Shown one piece after another: positions 38,750 through 47,815 of a stretch of DNA of 64,000 nucleotides. The position numbers and the translations under genes are program-made. Within the stretch, counting starts at the first letter, position 1. Each line of letters starts with the position of its first letter. Source of the stretch: JACVRM01 sp963817375 (GTDB lineage Bacteria; Actinomycetota; Thermoleophilia; Gaiellales; Gaiellaceae); NCBI GenBank assembly GCA_963817375.1, contig CAWFOB010000004.1, positions 1-64,000 of the forward strand, given 5' to 3'. The notes under the pieces are model-generated. The model did not search any database and was not told the DNA's origin. It was given only the letters and a program-made list of their open reading frames with translations.

Positions 38750-38997
38750 GCTCTTCGACTCTTTGACCGGGGGCCGGCCCCCGCCGCAACGGGGCCGATT
38801 CCCTGTCCTCTCGGGCGCCGCCCCCGCCGCATCGGGGCCTGCGCTTATAGGTCGCATCCTCCGCGGGAGAGGCCAGTTCACCAATCCCCTTTCCGAGGTT
38901 GACCGCCTTACTTCACTCGAAACCCTCGATCGAGGGAGAGCTGGGGCACGCACCCCATGCGGAGGGGAATCGGCCCGCCCATATCTAGAGTGGCCGC

Positions 38998-40804
38998 GTG
39001 AGCGAACCGTTCCTGCGCAGGCTGGCCGACGGACCGGTGATCGTCGCCGACGGCGGCATGGGCGCGCTGATCTCGAGCGCGGTGCCGCGCCTGCGCTGCC
39101 CCGAGGAGGCGAACCTGCGCGCGCCGGACGCAGTGGTGTCGCTGCACGTGAGCTTCATCAACGCCGGGGCCGACCTGATCGAGACGAACACGTTCGGCGC
39201 GAACCGCCGCAAGCTCGCCTCCCAGTTCCTGGAGGACGACCTCGAGCGGATCAACTCGGCGGCGGTGAAGCTCGCGCGTGATGCTCGCGAGATCACCGGG
39301 CGAGACGTCTTCATCGGCGGCTCGATCGGGCCGCTCGGCGAGCAGGCGACGTCGCGGATCCGCCGGGAGATCTTCACCGAGCAGGCCTCCGTGCTCGAAG
39401 GGCGCGGCGCCGACCTGTTCATGGTCGAGACGTTCTACGACCTCGAGGAGCTGGTCGATGCGATCGAAGCCGTGCGGCACGTGTCGAGCCTCCCGATCGT
39501 CGCGCTGCTCACGTTCGACGAGCGGGCCGAGACGCTCGCCGGCGTCGGGGCGCGGGAGGCGGCGGAGCGACTGGCGTCGCTGGACGTCGCCGCGATCGGC
39601 GCCAACCACGGCGCCGGGCTCCTGGCCGCGCTCGCCGCGCTCGAGGAGATGAAAGCGGACGGCCGCCCGCTCGCGGCGCTGCCGAACATCGGGCTGGCGA
39701 GCCTCTCCGGCGGCCGCGTCATCTACCCGCACGCGAACCCGGACTACTTCGGCGAGTTCGCCGCGTACGCGCGGTCGCTCGGCGCGAAGATCATCGGCGG
39801 CTGCTGCGGGACGACGCCGGCCGAGATCGCGGCCATCCACTCCGCCGTCGCAGCGGAGCGCGTGCCCCCGGCGCCGCTCGTCTGGGACGAGCGCGAGCTC
39901 GTGGTGGCGCTCGGAGAGGAGCGCGAGGAGACCGAGCTGGCGCGCGCGCTGCGCGAGGGCGAGTGGATCGTGTCGGCCCAGCTCGACCCGCCGCTGGGCG
40001 CGAACCTGGCCGGGCTGATCGAGACGACGACGGCGCTCAAGGACTCTGGCCAGGTGGGCTTCGTGGACGTGAACGACAACGCGGGCGCGCGCGCCGGCAT
40101 GAGCGCGGTCATGGCGTCGGCGGCGATCCAGCGCGCGTGCGGCATCGAGACCATCCCGCACCTGACGACGCGCGACCTCGACGGTGATGGGGCTCGAGTC
40201 CGCGCTGTTCGGCGCGCATGCCGAGGGCGTCCGCAACATCCTCGCGGTCACCGGTGACCCACCCGAGGTGGGCGACTACCCGGGCTCGCGCGGCGTCTAC
40301 GAGGTCGACTCGATCGGCCTCACGCGGCTGATGCAGCGCTTGAACCGCGGCGAGGACGCGAACGGGCGGCCGATCGACGCGCCGACGTCGTTCTTCGTCG
40401 GCGTCGCGGTCAACCCGTCGGCCGACGACCTGGAGCTGGAGCTCGACCGCTTCCAGCAGAAGCTCGAGGCGGGCGCGTCGTACGCCATGACGCAGCTCGT
40501 GTTCGACCTCGAGTACCTCGATCGCTTCCTGAACCGGCTCGGCGGCTCGAGCCCGGTGCCGCTGCTGCTCGGCGTGTGCCCGCTCTGGAGCTACCGGCTC
40601 GCGCTCCGCTTCAACAACGAGCTGCCCGGGATCGTGGTGCCGCAGGCGCTCCAGGATGCCCTGCGCGACGCGGGCGCCGACGCGGCCGACGTCGGAATGG
40701 AGCACGCGAAGCGGCTCCTGGCCGAGGCGCGCGACCGCGTCGACGGCGTGTACCTCGTGGTTCCGTACCGCAAGCCGCTGCGCGTTCTGGAACTTCTCGC
40801 GTAA
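38998..40804 (+). CDS. Bifunctional homocysteine S-methyltransferase / 5,10-methylenetetrahydrofolate reductase, one frameshift
   Basis: Two-domain methionine-cycle enzyme (YitJ layout). Residues 1-~295 are the homocysteine methyltransferase barrel (VIVADGGMGALISS, ADLIETNTFGANRRKLAS, IGGSIGPLG). Zinc ligands expected are a cysteine in a GxNC motif and a Cys-Cys pair; the pair is present at residues 269-270 (IIGGCCGTTP), but the first is His204 (IGANHGAG). The second half is the FAD-dependent reductase barrel (GEWIVSAQLDPPLGANLAGL, IPHLTTRDL, GLESALFGAHAEGVRNILAV, TGDPP). A frame change near 40,183 interrupts it; correcting it joins TTRDL to MGLESALFGA as in the family. The GTG start has no clear Shine-Dalgarno. 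Confidence 0.9.
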
Positions 40805-40810
40805 GGAGGG

Positions 40811-41941
40811 CTAGGGCGCGCAGTCGCCGGTCGAGACCGGCTCGCGCGCGGCGTCGAGCGCCTTGCGGACGATCGAGCTCGGGACGCCGTAACCCGCATC
40901 GCTGCCCTCGCGAGCGGCGAAGACGGTCGTCTCGACGGCGCCGCCGCCGTTCACGACCGGGCCGCCGGAGTCGCCGTGCCGCACGATCCCGCGAAAGGCG
41001 GTCACCGTCCGCAGCACCCGCTTCCCGTAGGCGTCGCCTCCGAGCACGGCGAGCGTCGTTCCGATCCGTCCGGGGACGGCACGGAACGCGCCGTCGCCGG
41101 GGTAGCCGAGGATCGCGACCGGGTCGCCGCGACGGGCCTCCGCGAGGCGGAGAGCCGGGCGGTCGAGCCCGTTGACGTTCAGGACGGCGACGTCGTTGGT
41201 CGCGTCGAACCACACCGGCGTCGCCGGCAGGGACGAGCCGCCCGGCGGGACGACGGTGGTGTCGCTTTCTCCCGCCACGACGTGCGCCGCCGTCACCACC
41301 AGCCCGTCGCCCGCCACCCAGCCGCTGCCGGCAATGCCGAGCCCGCACGCGGTGCCGAACACGCGCACGACGCTGGGCGCCGCCCGCCGCACGCCCGGGC
41401 GCGCGAGCACTGCAGGATCCGGCGGCTCGACGAGTACCGCCGGCCCGGCGAGGGCGGGGAACGGATCGACCCGCGCGAGCGCCTGGAGCACCGTGCGCGG
41501 CGGGACGATCGCGTTCAGTCGGCGGAGGACGACCGAGCGCTGCGCCGCCTGGCGGAGCGTCGGCTGCCCGGGCACCTGGAGCGCGACCGCGCCGAGCACC
41601 CACACGATCGCGAGCCCCGTGACCGCGCCGAGCATGAGCCCGCCGGCCGAGTCCAGCTTGCGGGCGAAGCCCTCCGGGAGCGCGCCGCGCAGCGACCCGC
41701 CGGCGAGCGCGCCGGCGCCCTCGAGCAGGAAGGCGAGCGTGAGCGCGCCGGCCAGCGCGACGAGCGACGTGTAGGGCGAGGACTCGCCGCCGGGGAGCAG
41801 GAGCGGTGCGAGCCGGCCGCCGACGACTGCGCCGAGGGCGACGCCGGCGAGCGACAGCAGGCTGACCACGAGCCCGCGCCGCAGCCCGCCGAGCGCGGCG
41901 AGTGCGGCCACCGCGACCGCCAGCCAGTCGAGCGTCGTCAT
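40811..41941 (-). CDS. MarP-like membrane serine protease (CvpA plus trypsin domain)
   Basis: 376 residues. The N-terminal CvpA-like part has four helices (LDWLAVAVAALAALGGLRRG, VVSLLSLAGVALGAVVGGRL, YTSLVALAGALTLAFLLEGA, GGLMLGAVTGLAIVWVLGAV). A trypsin-like domain follows from ~190 to 370 with the full triad: His in VVTAAHVVAG, Asp in ATNDVAVLNV and Ser in RHGDSGGPVV. This is the architecture of mycobacterial MarP, a periplasmic protease needed for acid resistance. MarP has a regulatory disulfide; cysteines here at CGLGIAGSG and near the C-terminus (TGDCAP) could play that part. It is read towards the MTHFR gene, ending 6 bases from it. Confidence 0.9.
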   Translation of the reverse strand: MTTLDWLAVAVAALAALGGLRRGLVVSLLSLAGVALGAVVGGRLAPLLLPGGESSPYTSLVALAGALTLAFLLEGAGALAGGSLRGALPEGFARKLDSAGGLMLGAVTGLAIVWVLGAVALQVPGQPTLRQAAQRSVVLRRLNAIVPPRTVLQALARVDPFPALAGPAVLVEPPDPAVLARPGVRRAAPSVVRVFGTACGLGIAGSGWVAGDGLVVTAAHVVAGESDTTVVPPGGSSLPATPVWFDATNDVAVLNVNGLDRPALRLAEARRGDPVAILGYPGDGAFRAVPGRIGTTLAVLGGDAYGKRVLRTVTAFRGIVRHGDSGGPVVNGGGAVETTVFAAREGSDAGYGVPSSIVRKALDAAREPVSTGDCAP

Positions 41942-41982
41942 GGAGCCTTGCCCGCACGGCCAAGGCGCGACATCATCGGCCG

Positions 41983-42594
41983 ATGTACCACGAGGGGAAC
42001 CGGGCGCTGCAGGGCCGCTTCGATTCGCGCCGCCTGGCCGACCGCATCGACGAGCGCCTGGTTCGCGACACGATCGACGACGACGACAGGGCGTTCATCG
42101 AGCGCTGCGACATGCTCTTCCTCGCCACGGCCGACGGCCACGGGCGCCCGAACTGCTCGTACAAGGGCGGCGACCCCGGCTTCGTTCGCGTCGTCGACGA
42201 GCACACGATCGCGTTCCCGAGCTACGACGGCAACGGGATGTTCCTGTCCGCGGGGAACCTGTTCGTCAACCCGCACGTCGGCCTCCTGTTCATCAACTTC
42301 GAGGAGCGCAAGCGGCTCCGGCTGAACGGGGTCGCATCGTTCCACGACGACGACCCGCTCCTGGCTGAGTACCCCGGTGCGCAGATCGTCATTCGCGTGC
42401 GCGCGGAGCAGGTGTTCCCGAACTGCCCGCGCTACATCCACGAGTACCGGCTCGTGCAGCGGTCGCGCTTCGTCCCGCGCGAGGGCCAGACGACGCCCGT
42501 GCCGCGCTGGAAGCGCGCGGACTGGTCGCACGACACGCTCCCGAACGACGATCCGGCCCGCGACCCGGATCGCGAGGTGGTGCATCGCGGGTAG
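41983..42594 (+). CDS. Pyridoxamine 5'-phosphate oxidase-related flavin-binding protein
   Basis: 203 residues from the ATG at 41,983. The split-barrel FMN-binding fold is shown by DRAFIERCDMLFLATADGHG, then RPNCSYKGGDPGFVRVVDEH, then GNLFVNPHVGLLFINFEERK and LRLNGVASF. Members reduce or bind flavin and coenzyme F420; the subgroup here, with CSYKGGDPGFV, is widespread in actinobacteria without an assigned substrate. Its start is 41 bases from the divergent MarP-like gene. Confidence 0.82.
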   Translation: MYHEGNRALQGRFDSRRLADRIDERLVRDTIDDDDRAFIERCDMLFLATADGHGRPNCSYKGGDPGFVRVVDEHTIAFPSYDGNGMFLSAGNLFVNPHVGLLFINFEERKRLRLNGVASFHDDDPLLAEYPGAQIVIRVRAEQVFPNCPRYIHEYRLVQRSRFVPREGQTTPVPRWKRADWSHDTLPNDDPARDPDREVVHRG

Positions 42595-42598
42595 GAGG

Positions 42599-43528
42599 CT
42601 AGCCGTTGACGGGGCCGGTGAGCGCCCCGGGCACGGTGCCGTGCGCGTCCAGCTCCCTCGCGAGCCAGTCGAGCTCATCCCGGATCGCGGCCGCGTCCGT
42701 AACGAGCGTGTGGCCGGCGTCGTAGCGCTTGACCTCCGCGTCGCGGGCCGCCACCACCATCCGGCCGAGGTCGCCCTGGGTGACCTCCTCGTCGGCGCGC
42801 CCGATCTGGATCAGGAGCTTGCCCTTCGCCTTGCCGACGTAGCGGTACGGGTCGATCGACGCGAGCAGCGCCCGGATCTGGCTGCGGAACTTGGGCGGCG
42901 CGGTGTCGACGAACGACTCCACGGGCGGGGCGCCGCCAGAGACGATGACCGTGGCCTTGAAGCGCGGATCGACGCCGGCGGCGACGGCGGCGGTCTTCGC
43001 GCCTGCGCTGAAGCCGAGCAGGCCGATCCGGTCCTTGTCGACGTACGGGAGCGAGTCGAGCACGTCGACCGCGCGGCGCGCATCGACCACGGCCTGGGCC
43101 TCCAGATTGCGCTCCTGGCGGATCCCCGGCATCCCGGTCAGCGTCGGACGCGGGCGCACGAACGGCGAGTCGATCGTCAGCCCGACGACGTTGCGGCCGC
43201 TGAGCCAGCTCGCCTCGGAGACGAAGTTGCGGCGGGAGCCGCCGCTGCCGTGCAGGAAGATCACGGCGGGGAACGGCCCCTTGCCGGGCGGCACGGTCAG
43301 GTAGCCCGGCACGCGCCCGCCGCGCGGGCTCGTGAAGGAGACGTCGTGCACCTTCGGGTTGGTGTTGGGGACGACGCCGGCGTCGCGGTAGCCCAGGTTC
43401 GCGGAGGTGTCGTAGTCGAAGAGCTTGGGGCCGGCGCTGGTGGTGGTCGTGTTGTCGCCGCTCCCGCCGCCGCAGCCCGCGACGGCGACCGCCAGCGCGA
43501 CCGCCGCGAGGGCGGCGCGGATCCTCAC
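42599..43528 (-). CDS. Alpha/beta hydrolase lipoprotein (dienelactone hydrolase-like), paralog 2
   Basis: 309 residues. The GTG start overlaps the stop of the upstream paralog by four bases (GTGA). The signal peptide ends in a lipobox (AVALAVAVAGCGGG), so the protein is lipid-anchored outside the membrane. The hydrolase core has the oxyanion region VIFLHGSGGS, nucleophile serine in LLGFSAGAK, an acid near LLIQIGRADEEV and histidine in YDAGHTLV. The substrate is unknown. It pairs with the closely related gene at 43,525-44,475. Confidence 0.85.
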   Translation of the reverse strand: MRIRAALAAVALAVAVAGCGGGSGDNTTTTSAGPKLFDYDTSANLGYRDAGVVPNTNPKVHDVSFTSPRGGRVPGYLTVPPGKGPFPAVIFLHGSGGSRRNFVSEASWLSGRNVVGLTIDSPFVRPRPTLTGMPGIRQERNLEAQAVVDARRAVDVLDSLPYVDKDRIGLLGFSAGAKTAAVAAGVDPRFKATVIVSGGAPPVESFVDTAPPKFRSQIRALLASIDPYRYVGKAKGKLLIQIGRADEEVTQGDLGRMVVAARDAEVKRYDAGHTLVTDAAAIRDELDWLARELDAHGTVPGALTGPVNG

Positions 43529-44475
43529 GGCCCGACGTCCGCGCCCTGGACGCGCGGCCCGGCGCCGAGCTTGGTGGAGAGGAAGTCGAGCATGTCGTGG
43601 ACGGCGGCCTTCGAGCTGATGAGGATGTGACCGGCGTTGTAGTGCTTCACCACGGCCGACTTCGGCGCCGCGTCGACGAGCGCCTGGAGGTCGCCCTGCG
43701 GCACGTACTGGTCCTTCTTGCCGATCTGGATCAGCAGCGGCGCCGTGTCGCGGCCGACGAACCTCGCGGGATCAGTGGCGCCGAGCATCGCGGTGGCCGT
43801 CGCCTTGGCGTTCTTCGGTGCCTGGTCGACCACCTTCTTCAGCGAGGGTGCACCCCCGGAGATGAGGACGACTGCCTTGAGGCGCGGGTCGACGCCGGCC
43901 AGGACGGCGCCGGACTTCGCGCCGGCGCTGAATCCAAGGAAGCCCACCGGGCGCTTCCCGACCTGCGGAAGCGAGTGCAACAGGTCGATGCCGCGACGCG
44001 CGTCCAGCACGGTCTGTACGGCAACGTCGCGCTCCTGCTTCAGCGGGCCGCCGGTCTGGGAGCCCTGCGGGCGCGGGCGGCTGTCGGCCGAGTCCATCGT
44101 CATCGCGACCATCCCGCGTGCGGCCAGCCAGCTCGCGATGTTGAGCAGCGTCGACCGGTCCTCGCCCGATCCGTGCAAGAGGATCACGCCCGGATACGGC
44201 CCCTTGCCGGGAGGCGTGACGAGGTACCCCGGGACGTAGCCGCCCTTCGGGCTGAGGTAGCTGATGTCGTGGAACTTGACGGGGTACGGCTTCGAAAACT
44301 TGAGCAGCCCCTTGTCGCGATACCCGACCGGCGCGCCGGAGTCGTACTTGTAGAGCGCGACCTGCCCGGGCGTGGCCGTACCGAGACTCGAGCTTGTCGT
44401 CGAGCCGCCGCCGCCGCCTCCGCCGCACGCGGAGAGCGCCACGACGAGGGCGAGCGCAAGGAGGGCGGCTTTCAC
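43525..44475 (-). CDS. Alpha/beta hydrolase lipoprotein (dienelactone hydrolase-like), paralog 1
   Basis: 316 residues from the GTG at 44,475; longer in-frame starts run into the tRNA. Lipobox LALVVALSACGGGG is followed by a glycine/serine-rich linker. The same motifs occur as in the downstream copy: VILLHGSGEDRS, nucleophile FLGFSAGAKSG, LLIQIGKKDQYV and histidine in YNAGHILI. The first gene of a two-gene tandem duplication, coupled by a GTGA overlap. It runs away from the tRNA-Asp gene. Confidence 0.85.
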   Translation of the reverse strand: MKAALLALALVVALSACGGGGGGGSTTSSSLGTATPGQVALYKYDSGAPVGYRDKGLLKFSKPYPVKFHDISYLSPKGGYVPGYLVTPPGKGPYPGVILLHGSGEDRSTLLNIASWLAARGMVAMTMDSADSRPRPQGSQTGGPLKQERDVAVQTVLDARRGIDLLHSLPQVGKRPVGFLGFSAGAKSGAVLAGVDPRLKAVVLISGGAPSLKKVVDQAPKNAKATATAMLGATDPARFVGRDTAPLLIQIGKKDQYVPQGDLQALVDAAPKSAVVKHYNAGHILISSKAAVHDMLDFLSTKLGAGPRVQGADVGP

Positions 44476-44532
44476 GGGCGCCCAGGGTAGCCACGGACCC
44501 GGCGCCGGAGCTGGGCTACACTCCGAGTGCCC

Positions 44533-44606
<74 letters not shown>

Positions 44607-44705
44607 TAGCTCGCATCACGCAATTAGACGCCCGGCGCAGCCGTTTTGCGGTTGCCACCCGCGGGCCTCGGACATTGTCTTGCGCCGGGGGTGGAGAATC
44701 GCCGC

Positions 44706-46040
44706 GTGCCGCCGGAGACGCGCTACGCCAAGAGTGGCGATGTCAGCATCGCCTACCAGGTCGTGGGCGACGGAGCGCGCGACCTCGTTTTCGTCCCGGG
44801 CTGGGTCTCGCACATCGAGTACCTCTGGGAGGAGCCGAGCGTCGCCGCCTTCCTCCACAGACTCGCGTCGTTCTCCCGGCTGATCCTCTTCGACAAGCGC
44901 GGCACCGGCCTGTCCGACCGCGTGCCGAACGAGCAGTTGCCGACGCTCGAGCAGCGCATGGACGACGTCCGGGTAGTGATGGACGCGGCCCGCTCAGAGC
45001 GCGCCGCGTTGCTCGGCGTCTCCGAGGGCGGGCCGATGTGCCTGCTCTTCGCAGCGACCTATCCGGAGCGGACAACTGCGGTCATCCTCGCGGCCGCATA
45101 CGCTCGGCGCCTCTCCGCGCCCGATTACCCCTGGGGGACGCCGCCGGAGCAGTACGAGGCGTTCGTCCAGGCAAACGCGCGCGACTGGGGCGGTCCCGTC
45201 GGCCTCGCCGCTCGCGCGCCCAGTCAGGTCGACAACCCTGCTTTCAGCCGCTGGTGGGCGACGTACCTGCGCATGAGCGCGAGCCCCGGAGCCGCCGAAG
45301 CACTGACGCGGATGAACGGCCCGATCGACGTGCGCCACGTGCTGCCGGCCGTGCGCGTCCCGACGCTCGTCCTGCACCGCACGGGCGACCTCGCCATCGG
45401 TTTCGAAAACGGGCGCTACCTCGCGGAGCACATCGACGGCGCGCGCTACGTCGAGCTTCCCGGGGACGACCACCTGCCGTGGGTCGGCGACCAGGACGCG
45501 CTCGTCGACGAGATGGAGGAGTTCCTCACGGGTGTCCGCCGCGGGCCGGAGCCGGACCGCGTGCTCGCGACCGTCCTCTTCACCGACCTCGTCGGCTCCA
45601 CCGAGCTGGCCTCCGAGCTCGGCGACCGCCGCTGGCGCGAGCTGCTCGAGGCGCACCGCGTCGTCGTGCGCCGCGAGCTCGAGCGCTTCCGCGGCCACGA
45701 GGTCGACACGACCGGCGACGGCTTTCTCGCCACCTTCGACGGCCCCGCACGCGCGATCCGCTGCGCGACTGCGATCCGCGACGGCGTCACGGCGCTGGGC
45801 CTCGGGATCCGAGCCGGCCTCCACACCGGCGAGTGCGAGCTGCACGACGGCAACGTCGCCGGAATCGCGGTCCACATCGGCGCCCGCGTCGCCGCCCTGG
45901 CGGGCGCGGGGGAGGTGCTGGTCTCGAGCACCGTGAGGGATCTCGTCGCGGGCTCGGGCATCGAGTTCGAGGACCGCGGCGCCCACGAGCTCAAGGGGCT
46001 CCCGACCGCCGTCGCCATCCACGCGGTCGTCGCCGCCTGA
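44706..46040 (+). CDS. Alpha/beta hydrolase fused to class III adenylate/guanylate cyclase
   Basis: 444 residues from the GTG at 44,706. The N-terminal half is an alpha/beta hydrolase (LVFVPGWVSHIEYLWEEP, nucleophile serine in LLGVSEGGP, catalytic histidine in GDDHLPWVG). The C-terminal half is a class III cyclase domain: metal-binding Asp294 (LFTDLVGSTE) and Asp338 (DTTGDGFLA), and Arg394 in AVHIGARVAALAG. Position 390 is His where many cyclases have the transition-state asparagine. The fusion is widespread in actinobacteria and may make cAMP in response to a small-molecule ligand bound by the hydrolase part. No membrane segment. The frame is unbroken. Confidence 0.9.
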   Translation: MPPETRYAKSGDVSIAYQVVGDGARDLVFVPGWVSHIEYLWEEPSVAAFLHRLASFSRLILFDKRGTGLSDRVPNEQLPTLEQRMDDVRVVMDAARSERAALLGVSEGGPMCLLFAATYPERTTAVILAAAYARRLSAPDYPWGTPPEQYEAFVQANARDWGGPVGLAARAPSQVDNPAFSRWWATYLRMSASPGAAEALTRMNGPIDVRHVLPAVRVPTLVLHRTGDLAIGFENGRYLAEHIDGARYVELPGDDHLPWVGDQDALVDEMEEFLTGVRRGPEPDRVLATVLFTDLVGSTELASELGDRRWRELLEAHRVVVRRELERFRGHEVDTTGDGFLATFDGPARAIRCATAIRDGVTALGLGIRAGLHTGECELHDGNVAGIAVHIGARVAALAGAGEVLVSSTVRDLVAGSGIEFEDRGAHELKGLPTAVAIHAVVAA

Positions 46041-46085
46041 TCATCCGCCGGCCGTGCAGCCTCTCGCGGCCGCTTCAAGTCGGCG

Positions 46086-47797
46086 TCAGCGAGCCGGCAC
46101 CCGAGCGAGCTTGTACCCGGCGCCAAGCGTGCGCGCGAGCGTTCGGTGCGCCGCGCTCGTGCCGACGAGCGTCGACTTCGCGGGGTCGACTCCGTGCCGC
46201 CGCGCGAACTCGAGGATCAGGCCGGGGAGCGGCGGACGGCACCAGCAGGCCGGTGGCCCCGCGCCGTGCGTGCAGATGGCCGTCTCGAACCGCCCCGCCT
46301 CGGCGGCCCGGCCGTCCGGCCGCCAGTCGAAGACGAGCACCGGCGTGCCCGGGTCGTCTGGCTGCCAGCCGCCGAGCGCCGAGGCCGCGACGAACACGCC
46401 GGCGCTCCCCGGCGCCGAAGCGCGCTCGAACGCGACCCGCTCGACGGCGGCGAAGCCCTCGTCGACGGAAGGCGGCTCCAGCTCCCGCACCGTGCGCATC
46501 TGCGACGTCGGCAGCAGCAGGCCCGGCTCGCGCGCGAGCGCGCGCAGCTCGTCCGGCTCGGGCAGGTGCCCGACGCGGTCGAGCAGGCGCTCGACGAGGT
46601 TGACCTGCGCCTGGGCGAGCGGGGTGTCGAGCCAGATGCACCGCACCGGCAGGCCGTGGGCGGCCGCGGCCTCCAGCGTGTAGCTCCGGGCTGTGCGCGT
46701 CAGGTACGTGTTGTCGAGGACGATCCGCCGCCCGCCGGCCGCGAGGGCGCCGTCCAGCGCCTCGCCGAGCGCGCGCAGCGAGCCGCCGCGCTCGTCGCGG
46801 TTCAGACGCAGGTAGCCGCCGGCCTCGTAGGCGGCGGCGATCCGCGTCTTGCCGGCTCCCGGGATGCCCCATCACCACGACGACGTCGCCGCGCTGCGGC
46901 CGCGGCGAGCGCGCCCGGCCGCGCGAGCCCGAGCGCCGTCCGCTCGGCTCGTCGAGCACGAGCGTTGCCGCCCGGGCCGCGGAGCGCGCGGTCTCCGGAC
47001 GGCGCGCGCCCGGGATCGGGACGACGACCGGCGACAGGGCGAGCAGCCAGGCGAGCGCAACCTCCTCGGGGGCCGCTGCCCGTGCCGTCGCGATCTCCAC
47101 GAGCGTCGGGTCGCGGGCGAGGCGTGCGGCGCGCCGCACGCCGCCGAGCGGCGAGTGCGCGATGAGCGCGATCCCCCGCTCCTCGCAGCGCTCGAGCACG
47201 CCGCCTCGTCGCGCGCGGTCGTCGAGCAGGCTCAGCGCCACCTGCACCGCGGCGACGGGAGCCAGCTCGAGCGCCTCGTCGAGCTGCGCCCGGTTGACGT
47301 TCGCCACGCCGACGCGGCGCACGAGGCCGTCACCCACGAGCCGCGCAAGCGCGCGCACCGACGTCCCCCAGGGCGTGCGCGAGTCGGGCGCGTGGATGAG
47401 GAAGAGGTCGATCGGAAGCCCGTCGAGCGCCTCGAGGCTCGCCTCGCAGTCGGCGCGGATCGTCTTCGCACGGCCATCCGGGACCCAGCCGCCGCCGGCC
47501 CGCGACATGCCGCCCTTCGTGACGATGCGGGCATCCGTGCCGCGGAGCAGCCGCGCCCAGGAGCCCCTCGTTGCGCCCGTACGCGCGGGCGGTGTCGAAG
47601 ATCGTGATCCCTGCCTCGACGGCGGCGGCGACCGTCGCCCCTGCACGCTGCTCGTCCGCGTCCTCGTCCGTGGACAGCCGCATGCAGCCGAGGCCGATGC
47701 GCAGCTCCGAGAGATCAGCCCAGCTCAGAGCCGAGAGCGTACGGGAGGGCGAGCTTGACGCCTTCGGCACACGTAGCGCAGAATCGCTGAGTCCCAT
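46086..47797 (-). CDS. Aldo/keto reductase - polynucleotide-kinase-like - degenerate HAD fusion, frameshifted
   Basis: About 570 residues in three parts. Part 1 is an aldo/keto reductase with the tetrad in TIFDTARAYG (Asp, Tyr), RIVTKGG (Lys) and LFLIHAPD (His), ending SPVVVPIPGARRPETARSAA. Part 2 is a P-loop kinase: VVVMGHPGSGKT (after correction near 46,865), then RRIVLDNTYLTRTARSYTLE and VRCIWLDTPLAQAQVNLVER, like the polynucleotide kinase/YrdC-associated kinases. Part 3 resembles GmhB-type HAD phosphatases (ICTHGAGPPACWCRPPLPGL, DPAKSTLVGTSAAHRTLA), but the HAD aspartates are replaced by Thr and His. Frame changes lie near 47,570, 46,865 and 46,650. The start (ATG 47,797) is uncertain. 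The single stop at 46,086 shows it is one polypeptide. Confidence 0.75.
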
Positions 47798-47815
47798 CCA
47801 GAGAGGAGACCCAGG

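Larger units (their letters stand above)
38303..38997. other. 695-bp hairpin-rich spacer with no gene
   Basis: No supported gene. After the terminator hairpins it holds two copies of the palindrome CCCTCGATCGAGGG inside a 16-base inverted pair (38,417-38,432 and 38,923-38,938), and between them a series of strong hairpins at 38,545-38,590, 38,648-38,679, 38,687-38,710, 38,719-38,749 and ~38,768-38,790. Open frames on both strands here are low-complexity artefacts of palindromic GC-rich sequence. Confidence 0.6.

Noticed and set aside
38303..38997. SAM or cobalamin riboswitch before the methionine-cycle gene
   Set aside because: I could not find the conserved core sequences of either class; only hairpins without the required junction motifs.
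44675..46603. A 642-residue forward frame over the hydrolase-cyclase gene
   Set aside because: Low-complexity arginine-rich shadow; the overlapping frame holds all catalytic motifs.
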